Assembly (NCBI RefSeq): GCF_002261265.1
Contig: NZ_NEVK01000004.1
Span: forward strand, 62,001-126,000
Source: Bordetella genomosp. 7
GTDB taxonomy: Bacteria > Pseudomonadota > Gammaproteobacteria > Burkholderiales > Burkholderiaceae_B
Direction of reading: 5' to 3'
Length of the DNA stretch: 64,000 nucleotides
A program made the translations under genes and the position numbers. Positions 10,601-20,754 of this stretch are shown here, in pieces; within the stretch, counting starts at the first letter, position 1, and every line of letters begins with the position of its first letter. Under the pieces are notes generated by a model that did no database searches, was not told the origin of the DNA, and saw only the letters and a program-made list of their open reading frames with translations.

Positions 10601-11261
10601 GCTGAACGCCGGCTGCCTGAAACCGCTGGAGATCATCGTGCCGGAAGGCTCGATGCTGCGTCCCAAGCCGCCGGCCTCCGTGGTGGCGGGCAACGTCGAA
10701 ACCTCGATGTGCATCGTCAATGCGCTGTATGGCGCCTTGGGGGTGTTGGCCGCCAGCCAGGGCACCATGAACAACTTCACGTTCGGCAACGCACGCTACC
10801 AGTACTACGAAACCATCTCGGGCGGCACCGGCGCAGGCCCCCTGCGCATCGACGCAACAGGCCCGCGCGACGAGGGTTTCGGGGGGACGTCCGTGGTGCA
10901 GGCGCACATGACAAACTCGCGGCTTACCGATCCCGAAGTGCTGGAACTGCGCTTTCCGGTACGTCTGGAATCGTACGAGATCCGTCCCGGTTCGGGCGGC
11001 GCAGGCAGGTATCGGGGCGGCGACGGCGGTGTGCGGCGTGTGCGCTTTCTGGAAGACATGACCGCCGCCATCCTGTCCAACAACCGCGTGCACGCGCCGT
11101 TCGGCCTGGCCGGCGGCAGCCCGGGGCAGGTGGGCCGCAACTACATCGAGCGCGCCGATGGCAGTGTGCAAGTCCTGGGCCCTCAGGACAGCGCCGAACT
11201 CAAGGCCGGCGACGTATTCGTCGTCGAAACCCCGGGAGGCGGCGGGTACGGGCAGCCATAG
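7638..11261 (+). CDS. Fused hydantoinase A/B, 5-oxoprolinase-type
   Basis: A 1207-residue enzyme of the ATP-dependent 5-oxoprolinase family. The N-terminal HyuA part (residues 1 to about 685) has two ATPase-like phosphate motifs: [12 protein letters not shown] near residue 7 and [12 protein letters not shown] at 279. The HyuB part begins near residue 689 ([12 protein letters not shown]) and runs to the end, with the conserved [12 protein letters not shown] block. The full-length A-B fusion matches the eukaryotic-type oxoprolinase layout rather than separate hyuA and hyuB genes. The expected reaction is ATP-driven opening of 5-oxoproline to glutamate, though other lactams or hydantoins are possible. 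The ATG at 7638 follows a TGAGGA Shine-Dalgarno. Confidence 0.9.
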   Translation: MKWQFWIDRGGTFTDIVARRPDGGTATAKLLSENPEQYRDAAVAGIRRLLGLLPGQPVPAEQVECVKMGTTVATNALLERKGERTLLVTTRGFRDALRIAYQNRPRLFDRNVLLPEMLYESVAEADERVDADGTVVRGLDEDGLRQSLRQAYDSGIRAVAIVFMHAWHAPAHEQRAAALAREIGFTQVSASHEVSPLIKFVSRGDTTVVDAYLSPILKRYVDQVASELPGIRLMFMQSSGGLTDAHRFRGKDAILSGPAGGIVGMVRTSELAGFKQVIGFDMGGTSTDVSHYAGEFEREFETLVAGVRMRAPMMSIHTVAAGGGSILHFDGARLRVGPDSAGANPGPACYRRGGPLAVTDCNVLLGKIQPDFFPRVFGAGADEPLDREAVQRGFEAMAAEVRTATGRDMTPEQLAEGFLEIAVGNMAEAIKRISVQRGHDVTEYALTVFGGAGGQHACLVADALGMTTVFAHPLGGVLSAYGMGLADQADMRQKTVEKVLDEALVAQLQAELQELADQARGELLRQHVPAEQIRVQHRLHVKYRGTDTALEIPYGSLAQVRQDFESAYRQRYSFLMPDRELVVETISVEATGGGEAAHETPPQRQRAGAPQPRQTVQMYGQGAWRDTPLYVRADLVPGDVLPGPAIISEPNQTTVVEPGWQAHLTELDHIVLRRVQARPERRAVGTQADPVMLEVFNNLFMSIAEQMGYRLQNTAYSVNIKERLDFSCAIFDADGNLIANAPHMPVHLGSMGESIKTIMQANAGRMQPGDAYVVNDPYHGGTHLPDVTVITPVFDRDGREILFFVGSRGHHADIGGTTPGSMPPDSRTVQDEGVLFTNFQLVRDGEFREAAAREILGSGRWPARNPDQNIADLHAQIAANEKGVQELLRMCEHFGLDVVRAYMGHVQDNAEEAVRRVISVLKDGSYEYPLDNGAVIRVAVRVDRQARTAVVDFTGTSAQLDNNFNAPGAIAVAAVLYVFRTMVDDDIPLNAGCLKPLEIIVPEGSMLRPKPPASVVAGNVETSMCIVNALYGALGVLAASQGTMNNFTFGNARYQYYETISGGTGAGPLRIDATGPRDEGFGGTSVVQAHMTNSRLTDPEVLELRFPVRLESYEIRPGSGGAGRYRGGDGGVRRVRFLEDMTAAILSNNRVHAPFGLAGGSPGQVGRNYIERADGSVQVLGPQDSAELKAGDVFVVETPGGGGYGQP

Positions 11262-11320
11262 ACACGCCGGCTCGCCTGCCGGGCAGAGTCAGACATCCAG
11301 GGCGGGGAGGAGCGTCGTCA

Positions 11321-11515
11321 GGTGTCTGACACCGCCGGTGCCTGAATGGTGTCTGACACCCTGGCGGGAGTCAGACACCGAGGGCAGGGGCGGGGCATGC
11401 TCAGGTGTCTGACTCCCGCAGGGTGTCTGACACCGCTGGTACGTGAATGGTGTCTGACACCGCTGGTACGTGAATGGTGTCTGACACCGCTGGTACGTGA
11501 ATGGTGTCTGACACC
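11321..11515. repeat. Palindromic repeat cluster B (27-bp tandem repeats)
   Basis: The 13-bp odd palindrome GGTGTCTGACACC occurs at 11321, 11348, 11422, 11449, 11476 and 11503. The last four lie in a perfect 27-bp tandem array whose linker is CGCTGGTACGTGAAT with one base shared. Full hairpin units also lie at 11348-11379 and 11404-11434. The cluster sits between the convergent oxoprolinase and C45 genes. Linkers are identical rather than unique, so this is not a CRISPR. Confidence 0.9.
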
Positions 11516-11525
11516 GGGCGTCAAT

Positions 11526-12548
11526 TTACGCGACGACGATTTCCTGTGTGGCTTTGGGCTTGCGGTCGTAGATGCGCAGGGTGACGTGATCGTCGTCCAG
11601 CTCGAACACGGCGGTGGCCAGGGTATTTTCTTCGTCGGGGTCGTCGGGCGCGCGGCGCAGTATGGGCAGCGGGCCTTCGCAGTCATGCAGCGCGCCGACC
11701 AGTTCGGCTTCGCCCGATTGCTCGTTCCACGTGTCCACCAGCGTATCGATGCGATTCTGGCGCGCGCGCGACGACTCGGTGATGAGCTGCGGAACATCCT
11801 GCGTGCCCTGGTGGATGGCGTGATTGGCATGGCCGTAGCGGCGTGCCACGGTCTCCACCGAACACGCGCCCGGCGTAGCTTCCACGCTGAGCAGGCGGTC
11901 GTCGCCAGCCGCGCCCAGGGTATGGTGAAAGCCGCCCGCGCGGGGCATATGCGCCAGCAGATCGGCCGCCTGATCCAGGCTGGTGCAGTCGAGCACCGCC
12001 CGCGCCAGGAACATGCGGGGCACCCCTGCGCGGCGAGCGCGGATACGCAGGTTATTGATCGTTTGCACCACCCCTGCGCGGCTGGCGCCGAACGTGTGTC
12101 CGGGCAGCGAGCCCGGGTAGTAAAAACTGACATAGCCCGGCGCCCCCGCCGGCCGTACGTCCACGACGTGGCAACGCCCATACAGATACGGGTCGCCGTC
12201 TTCGTTGTGTGCGATCCAGCGTTTGCCGCCGGACGATTGCAGGGCCACCGACGTGCAGCCGTCGGCGCTCTTGTGCAGCAGGTCGCCGCGGCAATGCCAC
12301 AGCAACAGATCGTCGGCCGGCATGCGCAGCCCCTCGGCCAGGCCTTCGAACTCTTCCCAGATCTCGGGCAGCGCCTCCTGCACATGGCCCGCCAGTTCCT
12401 GCAGATACGCATGGCCGCGCCACGGGCGCAAGGCGTGCCACGTGGCGTTCTGCTCCAGGTATGCGGACATCAGCGGACGAGCCAGCTTGCCCAGCGCCTG
12501 GCCGGTTTCACGGCGGGTGCCGGCGATGTGTACAGGTTTGTATGGCAT
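11526..12548 (-). CDS. C45-family peptidase / acyltransferase-like amidohydrolase
   Basis: A 340-residue Ntn-type hydrolase of the C45 (acyl-CoA:6-aminopenicillanate acyltransferase-like) family. The probable nucleophile is Cys98 in SADGCTSVAL, followed by AHNEDGDPYL, the typical HNED block of the family. In the family, autocatalytic cleavage just before the cysteine makes an active heterodimer. Substrates in bacteria are mostly unknown amides or acylated amino acids. No signal peptide is seen, so a cytoplasmic enzyme is likely. A good Shine-Dalgarno (GGGAG) precedes the ATG. It diverges from the amino-acid ABC operon. Confidence 0.85.
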   Translation of the reverse strand: MPYKPVHIAGTRRETGQALGKLARPLMSAYLEQNATWHALRPWRGHAYLQELAGHVQEALPEIWEEFEGLAEGLRMPADDLLLWHCRGDLLHKSADGCTSVALQSSGGKRWIAHNEDGDPYLYGRCHVVDVRPAGAPGYVSFYYPGSLPGHTFGASRAGVVQTINNLRIRARRAGVPRMFLARAVLDCTSLDQAADLLAHMPRAGGFHHTLGAAGDDRLLSVEATPGACSVETVARRYGHANHAIHQGTQDVPQLITESSRARQNRIDTLVDTWNEQSGEAELVGALHDCEGPLPILRRAPDDPDEENTLATAVFELDDDHVTLRIYDRKPKATQEIVVA

Positions 12549-12712
12549 GGCGAATCTCCCGGGGATGATCCGATTGTAATTATCGTAGCCGTGCCTGCCA
12601 TGGGGACAGATGAGTTAAGATGAACCGCCGGGCGCCCGGTGATCCGCTTGTGGCGCCCTCTGTGCGGGCCGGCAGGGGCCGGCCCTCTCTATGCCTCTAC
12701 AGGAGAATATCG

Positions 12713-13459
12713 ATGATCAAGCGCAAAATCGCTGCTGCGCTGGTAGGCCTGGGCCTGATCGGCATCATGGCTACTGCCTCCGCGCAAGACAAGGAACTGA
12801 TCGTGGCGACCGACACGGCCTTCGTTCCCTTCGAGTTCAAGCAGGGCAATACCTATACCGGCTTTGACATCGATCTGTGGGCCGCCATCGCCAAGGAACT
12901 GAACCTGAAGTACAAGCTTCAGCCGATGGACTTCAACGGCATCATTCCGGGCCTGCAAACCCGCAACATCGACGTCGCGCTGGCCGGCATCACGATCCGC
13001 GACGACCGCAAACAGGTCATCGATTTTTCCGATCCCTATTACGAGAGCGGCCTGGCCATCCTGGTGGCCGACAATAACAACGACATCAAGGCCGCCAAAG
13101 ACTTGGCCGGCAAGGACGTGGCCGTGAAAACCGGCACCGCCACCGTCGACTTCATGAAGAAGCAGGTTCCCGAGGCCAAACTGCGCCTGTTTCCGAATAT
13201 CGACAACGCCTATCTGGAACTGGCAACCGGCCGCGTGGATGCGGCCGTGCACGATACGCCCAACGTGCAGTATTACGCCAACACGGCCGGCAAGGGCCGC
13301 GTGAAAGTGGTGGGCACCGTCAAGAGCGGCGACTTCTACGGCATAGCCTTTCCCAAGGGCAGCGACCTGGTGGCCAAAGTGAACCAGGCGCTCGCCACCC
13401 TGAAGTCCAACGGCCAGTACGACGCCATCTATACCAAGTGGTTCGGCAAGCAGCCCTGA
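12713..13459 (+). CDS. glnH: Amino-acid ABC transporter, periplasmic binding protein (GlnH-type)
   Basis: A 248-residue polar amino-acid binding protein with a Sec signal peptide ([19 protein letters not shown], cleavage after ASAQ). Mature residues [20 protein letters not shown] form the classic family-3 solute-binding start, and [20 protein letters not shown] is the characteristic family signature. It resembles GlnH of the glutamine transporter. The gene is followed by permease and ATPase genes in the order H-P-Q. The ATG at 12713 has an AGGAGA site just upstream and is preferred over an earlier in-frame start. Glutamine specificity is inferred. Confidence 0.92.
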   Translation: MIKRKIAAALVGLGLIGIMATASAQDKELIVATDTAFVPFEFKQGNTYTGFDIDLWAAIAKELNLKYKLQPMDFNGIIPGLQTRNIDVALAGITIRDDRKQVIDFSDPYYESGLAILVADNNNDIKAAKDLAGKDVAVKTGTATVDFMKKQVPEAKLRLFPNIDNAYLELATGRVDAAVHDTPNVQYYANTAGKGRVKVVGTVKSGDFYGIAFPKGSDLVAKVNQALATLKSNGQYDAIYTKWFGKQP

Positions 13460-13562
13460 GCGCTGTTGTTGCGGCATAACCGGCCGGCGTAGCCGCTAGC
13501 GTATGCGCCGACCCCCCCGGGGCGCCGTGGGCGTCCCGGGGACACCATACAAGGGAACGAGC

Positions 13563-14218
13563 GTGCAATTCGACTGGTCTGTCATCTGGGCATCTATGCC
13601 CAATCTGCTTGACGGCACACTGATGACCGTCAAGATCACGTTCTGGGGGCTGGTGGGCGGTTTCGTGCTCGGCGCCGTGGCGGGCGTATGCCGAGCCTAT
13701 GGGCCGCGCCTGCTGTCGGCCGTGGCGCAAGTCTATGTCGCGGTCATCCGCGGCACGCCCATCGTCGTGCAGGTCATGTTCATTTATTTCGCGCTGCCGC
13801 TGATGGTGCCCGGATTGCGCATCGATGCAGTGTGGGCAGCCATCGCAACCTTGATCATCAATTCGGGGGCCTATATCGCCGAAATCGTGCGCGGCTCGCT
13901 GCTGTCGGTGCACAAGGGCCTGAAAGAAGCGGGGCAGGCCATGGGCCTGCCGTTCTACAAGATACTGCTGCACATCATCGGGCCGGTGGCTTTCCGCCGC
14001 ATGATTCCGCCGCTGGGCAACCAGTGCATCATCAGCCTGAAAGACTCGTCGCTGTTCATTGTGATCGGCGTGGCCGAACTGACCCGCCAGGGTCAGGAAA
14101 TCATGGCAAGCAACTTCCGCGCGGTCGAGATCTGGTCCGCCGTGGCCATCATCTACTTGATCCTCACCGGCGCACTGGCCCTGGCCCTGCGCCTGGTCGA
14201 GAAAAGGATGCGCATTCT

Positions 14219-14222
<4 letters not shown>
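13563..14222 (+). CDS. glnP: Amino-acid ABC transporter permease (GlnP-type)
   Basis: A 219-residue inner-membrane permease of the His/Glu/Gln family (HisMQ-type). The ATPase-contact EAA-like loop lies in the middle ([20 protein letters not shown]). The sequence [15 protein letters not shown] is typical of the family. I chose the GTG at 13563 because the family normally begins MxFDWSVIW and AGGGAACG lies upstream. Its TGA stop overlaps the ATG of the downstream ATPase gene (ATGA), which indicates tight coupling in a glnHPQ operon. Confidence 0.9.
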
Positions 14223-14947
<725 letters not shown>

Positions 14948-14973
14948 AGGCGCAAAGGCCGCGGCGTACGCGG

Positions 14974-17268
14974 CTAGCCCTTCACGCGCACGATTTTCTG
15001 TACCTGGGGCACATGCCGGATGGCGCGGATGACTTGCGCCAGATGCTTGCGGCTGTCGACCTGGATGGTCAGGTGCAGCGACACGGTAGACACGGCATCG
15101 TCGTGCATGGTGATCTGCACGATATTGGCGTCGGCCGCCGTGACTTCCGCAGCCAGCCTGCCCAGCACGCCGCGCTCATTGCGGGTGATGACGTCGAGCC
15201 GCGTTGAAAGGTGCTTGGCGGTCTGAGAGTCCCATGCCACCCCGACCCAGCGTTCGGGTTCGCGCGAGCGCTGGCGCACGGCGATCGGGCAGTCGGCGGT
15301 ATGCACCACCAGCCCGTGGCCCAGGCGCAGGCCGCCCACGATGGGGTCGCCCGGCAGGGGGCCACAGCATGGCGCCAGTTGCACGGCCTGGCCTTCGTTG
15401 CCCTGGATCAGAATTGGCGCGCTGCGCGCAGAGGTTATTTCGTCTACGTCGGCGGCAGTGGTGGCCACCAGTTGGTGCTCGGGCGCAAAGCGCCGCGCCA
15501 CCACCGTGGCCAGCCGCTTGCCCAGCCCGATGTCGGCCAGGATCTCGTCGCGCGAACTCGCGCCCGTACTGCGCGCCAGCTTTTGCCAGGTGGGGTCGTC
15601 GGCGGCCGGCAGTTCCAGGTGCAGTTCCTGCAGGGCCTGCTCGAGCAGGCGTTCGCCGAACGCCACGGACTCTTCGTACTTGACCGTGCGCAGGTAATGG
15701 CGGATTTCCGAACGCGCGCGGCCGGTGCGCACGTAATTGAGCCACTGGGCATTGGGGCGGGAAGCAGGCGAGGTGATGATCTCGACTGCGTCGCCACTGC
15801 TCAGCTCGGTGCGCAGCGGAACGAATTCGTTGTTGACCTTGGCCGCCACGGCCTGGTTGCCGATATCGGTATGGATGGCATACGCGAAATCAACCGGCGT
15901 GGCGCCACGCGGCAGCGAGATGATCTTGCCGCGCGGGGTGAATACATAGACGGCATCCGGGAACAAGTCGACCTTGACGTGCTCGAGGAATTCGCCGGAA
16001 TCGCCGGTCTGGCTCTGGATGTCGAGCAGCGACTGCAGCCACTGGTGCGTGCGCTTCTGAAGGTCGTTGAGCGACACGTCGGCGCTTTTGTACAGCCAGT
16101 GCGACGCCACGCCTTCTTCGGCAATGTGATGCATGTCGCGCGTGCGGAACTGGAATTCCACGGGCGTGCCGTACGGCCCCACCAGCGTGGTGTGCAGCGA
16201 CTGGTAGCCGTTGACCTTGGGAATGGCGATGTAGTCTTTGAACTTGCCCGGCACCGGCCGGTACAGCTGGTGCAGCGTGCCCAGGGCCAGGTAGCACTCG
16301 GGCAGCGTGTGCACGATGACCCGAAAACCGTAGATGTCGAGCACTTCGGAAAACGACTTTTTCTGCTCGACCATCTTGGAATAGATGCCGTACAGCGTTT
16401 TTTCGCGCCCTGTAACCTCGGCTTCGATGCCGGCGGCGGGCAGGGCGGCGCATACCGCGTCGCCGATCTTGCTGATGACTTCGCGGCGGTTGCCGCGCGC
16501 GGCCAGCACTGCCTTGTACAGTACTTGGTAGCGGTTGGGATACATGGCCGCGAAACACAAGTCCTGCAGTTCGCGAAACAACACGTTCAGGCCCAGGCGG
16601 TTTGCGATGGGCGCGTAGATTTCCAGTGTTTCGCGGGCGATGCGGCGGCGCTTTGCCGGATTGACTGCATCCAGCGTGCGCATGTTGTGCAGGCGATCGG
16701 CCAGCTTGATGAGGATGACGCGCACGTCGCGCGCCATGGCCAGGAGCATCTTGCGAAAGCTCTCGGCCTGCTGCTCGGCCTTGGTGGCGAAATCGAGCCG
16801 GTCGAGCTTGGACAGGCCATCTACGAGTTCGGCGACTTCGGGGCCGAACTTTTCTGCCAGTTCCTGCTTGGTGACGCCCTGGTCTTCAATGACGTCGTGC
16901 AACAGCGCGGCCGAGAGTGCGTTGGCGTCGAGCTTCCAGCCTGCGCAGATTTCGGTGACCGCGATGGGGTGCGATATATAAGGAGACCCGCTGGCCCGGA
17001 ATTGCCCCAGGTGCGCCTGGTCGGCATAGCGGTACGCCTCGCGCACCCGTTCGACATCTTTTTTGTCGAGATAGCCCGAGATGATTTCGGTAAGCGGCGC
17101 CAGCGAGGCGACGGGCGACGAACCCGCCGCAGCGTCGTCGGGCGCATCCGCAGGCGCGGTCCGGGCAGCCGGTGTGCCTTTTTTGCCGGGGCGCCGCCCC
17201 AGCCGGGACCCTGCGCGCAATGCCGCGAGCAGGCCCGTGGAAGCATACTTCAGCCGGGGAAAAGCCAT
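14974..17268 (-). CDS. spoT: Bifunctional (p)ppGpp synthetase/hydrolase SpoT
   Basis: A 764-residue Rel/Spo protein that makes and degrades the stringent-response alarmones. The HD hydrolase domain is intact (ISHPIAVTEICAGW, then LLHDVIED). The synthetase domain shows GREKTLYGIYSKM, DIYGFRVIV and IAIPKVNGYQSLHTTL. A TGS domain (VYVFTPRGKIISLPRGATPV) and a C-terminal ACT domain follow. The length is slightly above that of E. coli SpoT because of an N-terminal Ala/Pro-rich stretch of about 55 residues. The gene follows rpoZ, as in many proteobacteria. Confidence 0.95.
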   Translation of the reverse strand: MAFPRLKYASTGLLAALRAGSRLGRRPGKKGTPAARTAPADAPDDAAAGSSPVASLAPLTEIISGYLDKKDVERVREAYRYADQAHLGQFRASGSPYISHPIAVTEICAGWKLDANALSAALLHDVIEDQGVTKQELAEKFGPEVAELVDGLSKLDRLDFATKAEQQAESFRKMLLAMARDVRVILIKLADRLHNMRTLDAVNPAKRRRIARETLEIYAPIANRLGLNVLFRELQDLCFAAMYPNRYQVLYKAVLAARGNRREVISKIGDAVCAALPAAGIEAEVTGREKTLYGIYSKMVEQKKSFSEVLDIYGFRVIVHTLPECYLALGTLHQLYRPVPGKFKDYIAIPKVNGYQSLHTTLVGPYGTPVEFQFRTRDMHHIAEEGVASHWLYKSADVSLNDLQKRTHQWLQSLLDIQSQTGDSGEFLEHVKVDLFPDAVYVFTPRGKIISLPRGATPVDFAYAIHTDIGNQAVAAKVNNEFVPLRTELSSGDAVEIITSPASRPNAQWLNYVRTGRARSEIRHYLRTVKYEESVAFGERLLEQALQELHLELPAADDPTWQKLARSTGASSRDEILADIGLGKRLATVVARRFAPEHQLVATTAADVDEITSARSAPILIQGNEGQAVQLAPCCGPLPGDPIVGGLRLGHGLVVHTADCPIAVRQRSREPERWVGVAWDSQTAKHLSTRLDVITRNERGVLGRLAAEVTAADANIVQITMHDDAVSTVSLHLTIQVDSRKHLAQVIRAIRHVPQVQKIVRVKG

Positions 17269-17289
17269 GTTGCCGCCCCCTGGCCTCGA

Positions 17290-17493
17290 TCAGGTCGGGA
17301 CTTTACGCAGCATTTCCAGGCCGGTGTGGCCGCCGGCGATTTCGCGCAGGGCGGTGACGGTGGGCTTGTCTTTGCTGTCGATGCGCGGGGCATGGCCTTG
17401 CGCCAGTTCGCGGGCGCGATAGGTGGCCGCCAGCGTCAGCTTGAAGCGGTTGGGAATCTGGTTCAGACAGTCTTCGACGGTAATTCGGGCCAT
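17290..17493 (-). CDS. rpoZ: RNA polymerase omega subunit
   Basis: A 67-residue protein that matches the omega subunit, starting [19 protein letters not shown] and containing the conserved ALREIAGG region. Omega helps assemble RNA polymerase and forms part of a ppGpp-binding site, so the link to spoT is functional as well as positional. The ATG at 17493 is preferred; an upstream start would add three residues. It lies between gmk and spoT on the same strand with short gaps, so the three genes are probably co-transcribed. Confidence 0.95.
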   Translation of the reverse strand: MARITVEDCLNQIPNRFKLTLAATYRARELAQGHAPRIDSKDKPTVTALREIAGGHTGLEMLRKVPT

Positions 17494-17534
17494 GGATTGC
17501 ACCTGGAACGTTTTCTGGAAATGAGTAAGTCGCT

Positions 17535-18167
17535 TCAGTGCGCCGCCGGAATGCCCAACTGGGCGAACAGGGGCGCGTGGCGGACCGCCTGAGACGAAAA
17601 ACGTAGCCGGGCGGCGCTGATGATCTGCGAAAGTTCCGCCAAGGCTACGCTAAATTCTTGATTAATAATAACATATTCGCATTCCGGCGCGTGAGCGATT
17701 TCGCCGCCCGCCGCCAGCAGGCGGCGCGCTATCACCGAGGGGGCGTCCTGGCCCCGCGCCTTCAGGCGATTTTCGAGTTCTTCGATTGACGGAGGCAGGA
17801 TGAAGATGCCGATGGCCTGCGGATATTGCTGGCGAACCTGGCGCGCGCCCTGCCAGTCGATTTCGAGCAGCACGTCTTTGCCCGCACGGGTGGACTGCTC
17901 GATCAAGTCGCGCGGCGTGCCGTAGAAGTTGCCATGGACTTCTGCCCATTCCAGCAACTGGTGGTCGCGACGCAGTGTTTCGAACTGCTCGACGGAAATG
18001 AACCGGTATTCCCGTCCGTCGACCTCGCCCTGGCGAGGCGCGCGCGTGGTGCACGACACGGACAGGACCAGGGACTTGTCGCTGTCGAGCAGCGCCCTGA
18101 CCAGGCTGGACTTGCCGGCGCCGCTGGGGGCCACGACCATGAAAACGTTGCCGGGGTGTTCGGACAT
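17535..18167 (-). CDS. gmk: Guanylate kinase
   Basis: A 210-residue guanylate kinase, which phosphorylates GMP to GDP with ATP. The P-loop [15 protein letters not shown] is at residues 13-27. The GMP-binding blocks [19 protein letters not shown] and [12 protein letters not shown] are present. The start MSEHPGN at 18167 fits the family, although no clear Shine-Dalgarno precedes it and an upstream in-frame start would add 28 residues. It heads the gmk-rpoZ-spoT block. yicC, which I expect next to gmk in many relatives, is about 30 kb away in this window. Confidence 0.95.
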   Translation of the reverse strand: MSEHPGNVFMVVAPSGAGKSSLVRALLDSDKSLVLSVSCTTRAPRQGEVDGREYRFISVEQFETLRRDHQLLEWAEVHGNFYGTPRDLIEQSTRAGKDVLLEIDWQGARQVRQQYPQAIGIFILPPSIEELENRLKARGQDAPSVIARRLLAAGGEIAHAPECEYVIINQEFSVALAELSQIISAARLRFSSQAVRHAPLFAQLGIPAAH

Positions 18168-18360
18168 GAGTAGGAAGGCAGACAGATAAGAGGCGAAGAA
18201 TAGCAAACCATGCCGGCGACAGGGCGATCGCGCCTGTGGGCGGCAACCCAAATATTATAGGCAGTGCCCGGGCCGCCCGGCCGGGGCCGGTCAAGGGCGC
18301 TTGCAATCCTGCGCCGCCAATTGCGTTAGGATTGCGCGGTTCCTTCATAGGGAGAAACTG

Positions 18361-19131
18361 ATGCAGTCGAATGAACACTCGGGCGCACGCGTCGCCTTGG
18401 TAACCGGCGCCGGCACAGGCATCGGCCGCGCCGTGGCGTTGGAATTCCTGGCCCAGGGCTATCGCGTCGTGCTGGCGGGCCGCCGCCGCGAATTGCTGGA
18501 GCAGACCCGCACAGCGGCGGGCGACGATGGCGTACGGGCGCTGGTGGTGCCCGCCGATGTCTGCGACGAGCAGGCAGTGCGCCAGTTGTTCGATGAAACC
18601 CAGCGGGCCTACGGCCGCCTGGATGTACTGTTCAACAACGCCGGCCGCAACGCTCCGGCCGTGCCTATCGAAGACCTGCCCGTCGATACCTGGCGTGAAG
18701 TGGTCGACGTCAACCTGACCGGCATGTTCCTGTGCGCGCAAGCCGCCATCCGGCTCATGAAGGCGCAACAGCCCCAGGGCGGCCGCATCATCAACAATGG
18801 TTCGATCTCGGCGCACGCGCCGCGGCCGTTCTCGATCGCCTATACGGCGACCAAGCATGCCGTCACCGGGCTGACCAAGTCGATTTCGCTGGATTGCCGC
18901 AGCTATGGCATCGCCTGCGGGCAGATCGATATCGGCAATGCCGCCACCGACATGACGCAGCGCATGGCCGAGGGCATCCTGCAGGCCGACGGCGCCAAGC
19001 GGGTGGAGCCGCGCATGGACGTCGCGCACGTGGCGCAGGCGGTGCTGTCGATGGCCAGCCTGCCGCTGGACGCCAACGTGCAATTCATGACCATCATGGC
19101 GACCAACATGCCGTTCGTGGGCCGCGGCTGA
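18361..19131 (+). CDS. SDR family oxidoreductase
   Basis: A 256-residue classical short-chain dehydrogenase/reductase. The Rossmann glycine motif TGAGTGIG is near residue 16, NNAG near residue 98, and the catalytic YTATK near residue 161, with Ser upstream in NGSISA. It should use NAD(H) or NADP(H) on an alcohol or ketone substrate that cannot be named. The ATG at 18361 has an excellent AGGGAGAA ribosome site. It is a single gene, ended by the strong bidirectional terminator at 19153. Confidence 0.9.
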   Translation: MQSNEHSGARVALVTGAGTGIGRAVALEFLAQGYRVVLAGRRRELLEQTRTAAGDDGVRALVVPADVCDEQAVRQLFDETQRAYGRLDVLFNNAGRNAPAVPIEDLPVDTWREVVDVNLTGMFLCAQAAIRLMKAQQPQGGRIINNGSISAHAPRPFSIAYTATKHAVTGLTKSISLDCRSYGIACGQIDIGNAATDMTQRMAEGILQADGAKRVEPRMDVAHVAQAVLSMASLPLDANVQFMTIMATNMPFVGRG

Positions 19132-19152
19132 CCTTGCGGTAGCCCGCGCAAC

Positions 19153-19188
19153 AAAACCCCCGCAAGCGCTGCCGCCTGCGGGGGTTTT
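19153..19188. terminator. Bidirectional rho-independent terminator
   Basis: A perfect 12-bp stem, AAAACCCCCGCA paired with TGCGGGGGTTTT, encloses a 12-nt loop. It reads as an intrinsic terminator from both sides (T-run on each strand). It lies between the convergent SDR gene and the AtoE-type transporter gene. Confidence 0.92.
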
Positions 19189-19217
19189 TGCTGGAAGCGC
19201 CGGTCAGGCGGCGCAGC

Positions 19218-20588
19218 TTATATAGACGCGAACCACAGCGCGCCAAACATGACCACACCGGAACCCACCAGGGTCACCATGGTGTAGCCCAGGATGTCGC
19301 GCATCTTCAGGCCCGCGATGGCCAGGATGGGCAGGGCCCAGAAGGGCTGCAGCATGTTGGTCCACTGGTCGCCATAGGCCACGGCCATGATGGCGATGGC
19401 CGGATCCACGTTCAGCTGGCGGGCGGCCTCGAGCATGATGGGGCCTTGCACGGCGAACTGGCCGCCGCCGGACGGCACGAAGAAGTTCACGATGCCGGCC
19501 GACAGGAAGGCCAGCATGCCGAAGGTCTGCTGCGTCGAGATCGCGACGAATGCATCCGAGAACAGGGCGATCAGGCCGCTGTGCTGCATGATGCCCAGGA
19601 TACCGGCGTACAGCGGGAACTGCAGCAGAATTTCGCCCACGCTGGATGCCGCGTTGCGCGTCAGGTGGATGAGCTCAAACACGTTCTTGGTAAAGAGCAG
19701 CACCAGGGCCAGCAGCGACCAGTTGACGATGTCCAGCGTAATGGTGCCGCCGCGCGAGAAGTGGATGACCAGGTATGCCACCAGCGCCAGGCCGAAGAGG
19801 AACACCAGGATGCGCGAGGCGTCGATGCGGTCGCCCGGCGTGACGACTTCGTACTTCGCTTCGCTGAGCTCTTCGGAACCGACGTCGGCAGGCAGCTCGT
19901 ACACGCGCGATTCGTCTTTGGGGGCGACCAGCCAGAACAGCACGGCGCACACGATCATGGTCAACGCCACGGCGGCCAGGTTCCACGGCGCGAAGATGGT
20001 TTCCGACACCGGGATGGTGGTGCCGCCCAGCGCCTTGGCCAGGAACGAGCCTTCGGTGGCGGCCGTGAGCGGGCCGGAGCCCGAATAACCCATGTGCCAG
20101 ACGATGAACCCCGAATACCCGGCGGCCACCAGCAGCGGAAAATGCAGCTTGATGCCGCGCTCGCGGCCCTGCACGGCGACTTCGCGGGCCAGCACGGCGC
20201 CCGCGATCAGGCCCAGGCCCCAGATGAAGAAGCAGAGCACAGCGCTGATGACGAACACGAACATGTAGGCGGCTGCCGGGCTCGAAGGAACGCGCGCCAG
20301 GGCGATGAGCACCTTGCGGACAGGGCCCGTGTTGGCAAGGATGTGGCCGAGCAGCAGAATCAGACACATCTGCGTCATGAACGCCAGGATGCCTGACAGG
20401 CCGTTGCCCCAGAACCGGACGATGTCGGTCGGCGCGGTGTCGGTCCAGAACAGCGCCATGATGGCCACGATAAGGGTCAGGGCCATGGCGAAGGTCATCG
20501 CCGACGGGATCCACCGTTCCAGAAAGTTGTTGATCGGGCCCATCAGTCCGGAAGACCGGGCGCCCGCGTGGTTGCTATGTTGAGACAT
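19218..20588 (-). CDS. Short-chain fatty acid transporter, AtoE/TIGR00366 family
   Basis: A 456-residue membrane protein with many hydrophobic segments, recognised as the AtoE (TIGR00366) family of short-chain fatty-acid transporters. Supporting blocks include FFVPSGGGQFAVQGPI in the C-terminal third, WGLGLIAGAVLAREV near residue 120, and GYSGSGPLTAAT near residue 180. It probably carries acetoacetate, butyrate or a similar acid across the inner membrane. The gene lies downstream of the molybdopterin fusion gene on the same strand with a 166-bp gap, so it may or may not be co-transcribed with it. Confidence 0.88.
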   Translation of the reverse strand: MSQHSNHAGARSSGLMGPINNFLERWIPSAMTFAMALTLIVAIMALFWTDTAPTDIVRFWGNGLSGILAFMTQMCLILLLGHILANTGPVRKVLIALARVPSSPAAAYMFVFVISAVLCFFIWGLGLIAGAVLAREVAVQGRERGIKLHFPLLVAAGYSGFIVWHMGYSGSGPLTAATEGSFLAKALGGTTIPVSETIFAPWNLAAVALTMIVCAVLFWLVAPKDESRVYELPADVGSEELSEAKYEVVTPGDRIDASRILVFLFGLALVAYLVIHFSRGGTITLDIVNWSLLALVLLFTKNVFELIHLTRNAASSVGEILLQFPLYAGILGIMQHSGLIALFSDAFVAISTQQTFGMLAFLSAGIVNFFVPSGGGQFAVQGPIMLEAARQLNVDPAIAIMAVAYGDQWTNMLQPFWALPILAIAGLKMRDILGYTMVTLVGSGVVMFGALWFASI

Positions 20589-20754
20589 GTGCGTGCCTTG
20601 TGATTATTGAAGTACCTAAATTCACTGCGGAACCGGAGGATAATCGATTCCGCTCCCCTGTTTGTGAACCGTCGCTGCAGCGGCTAGCCCTCCTTTAATG
20701 GTCAATACGACTGTAGACGGCAGGTTTTCGGATGTTCTCGTTGCTTGCCGCCCT

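Noticed and set aside
7620-11171. A very long open frame antisense to the oxoprolinase gene
   Set aside because: It is a shadow of the GC-rich sense codons. It is His/Arg/Gly-rich, has no domain, and the sense strand encodes clear HyuA and HyuB motifs.
11404-11515. Possible CRISPR array from evenly spaced repeats
   Set aside because: The 27-bp period has identical linkers rather than unique spacers, and no cas genes are near.
15211-17592. A long frame antisense to spoT, rpoZ and the end of gmk
   Set aside because: It crosses three convincing sense genes and has no recognisable protein features.
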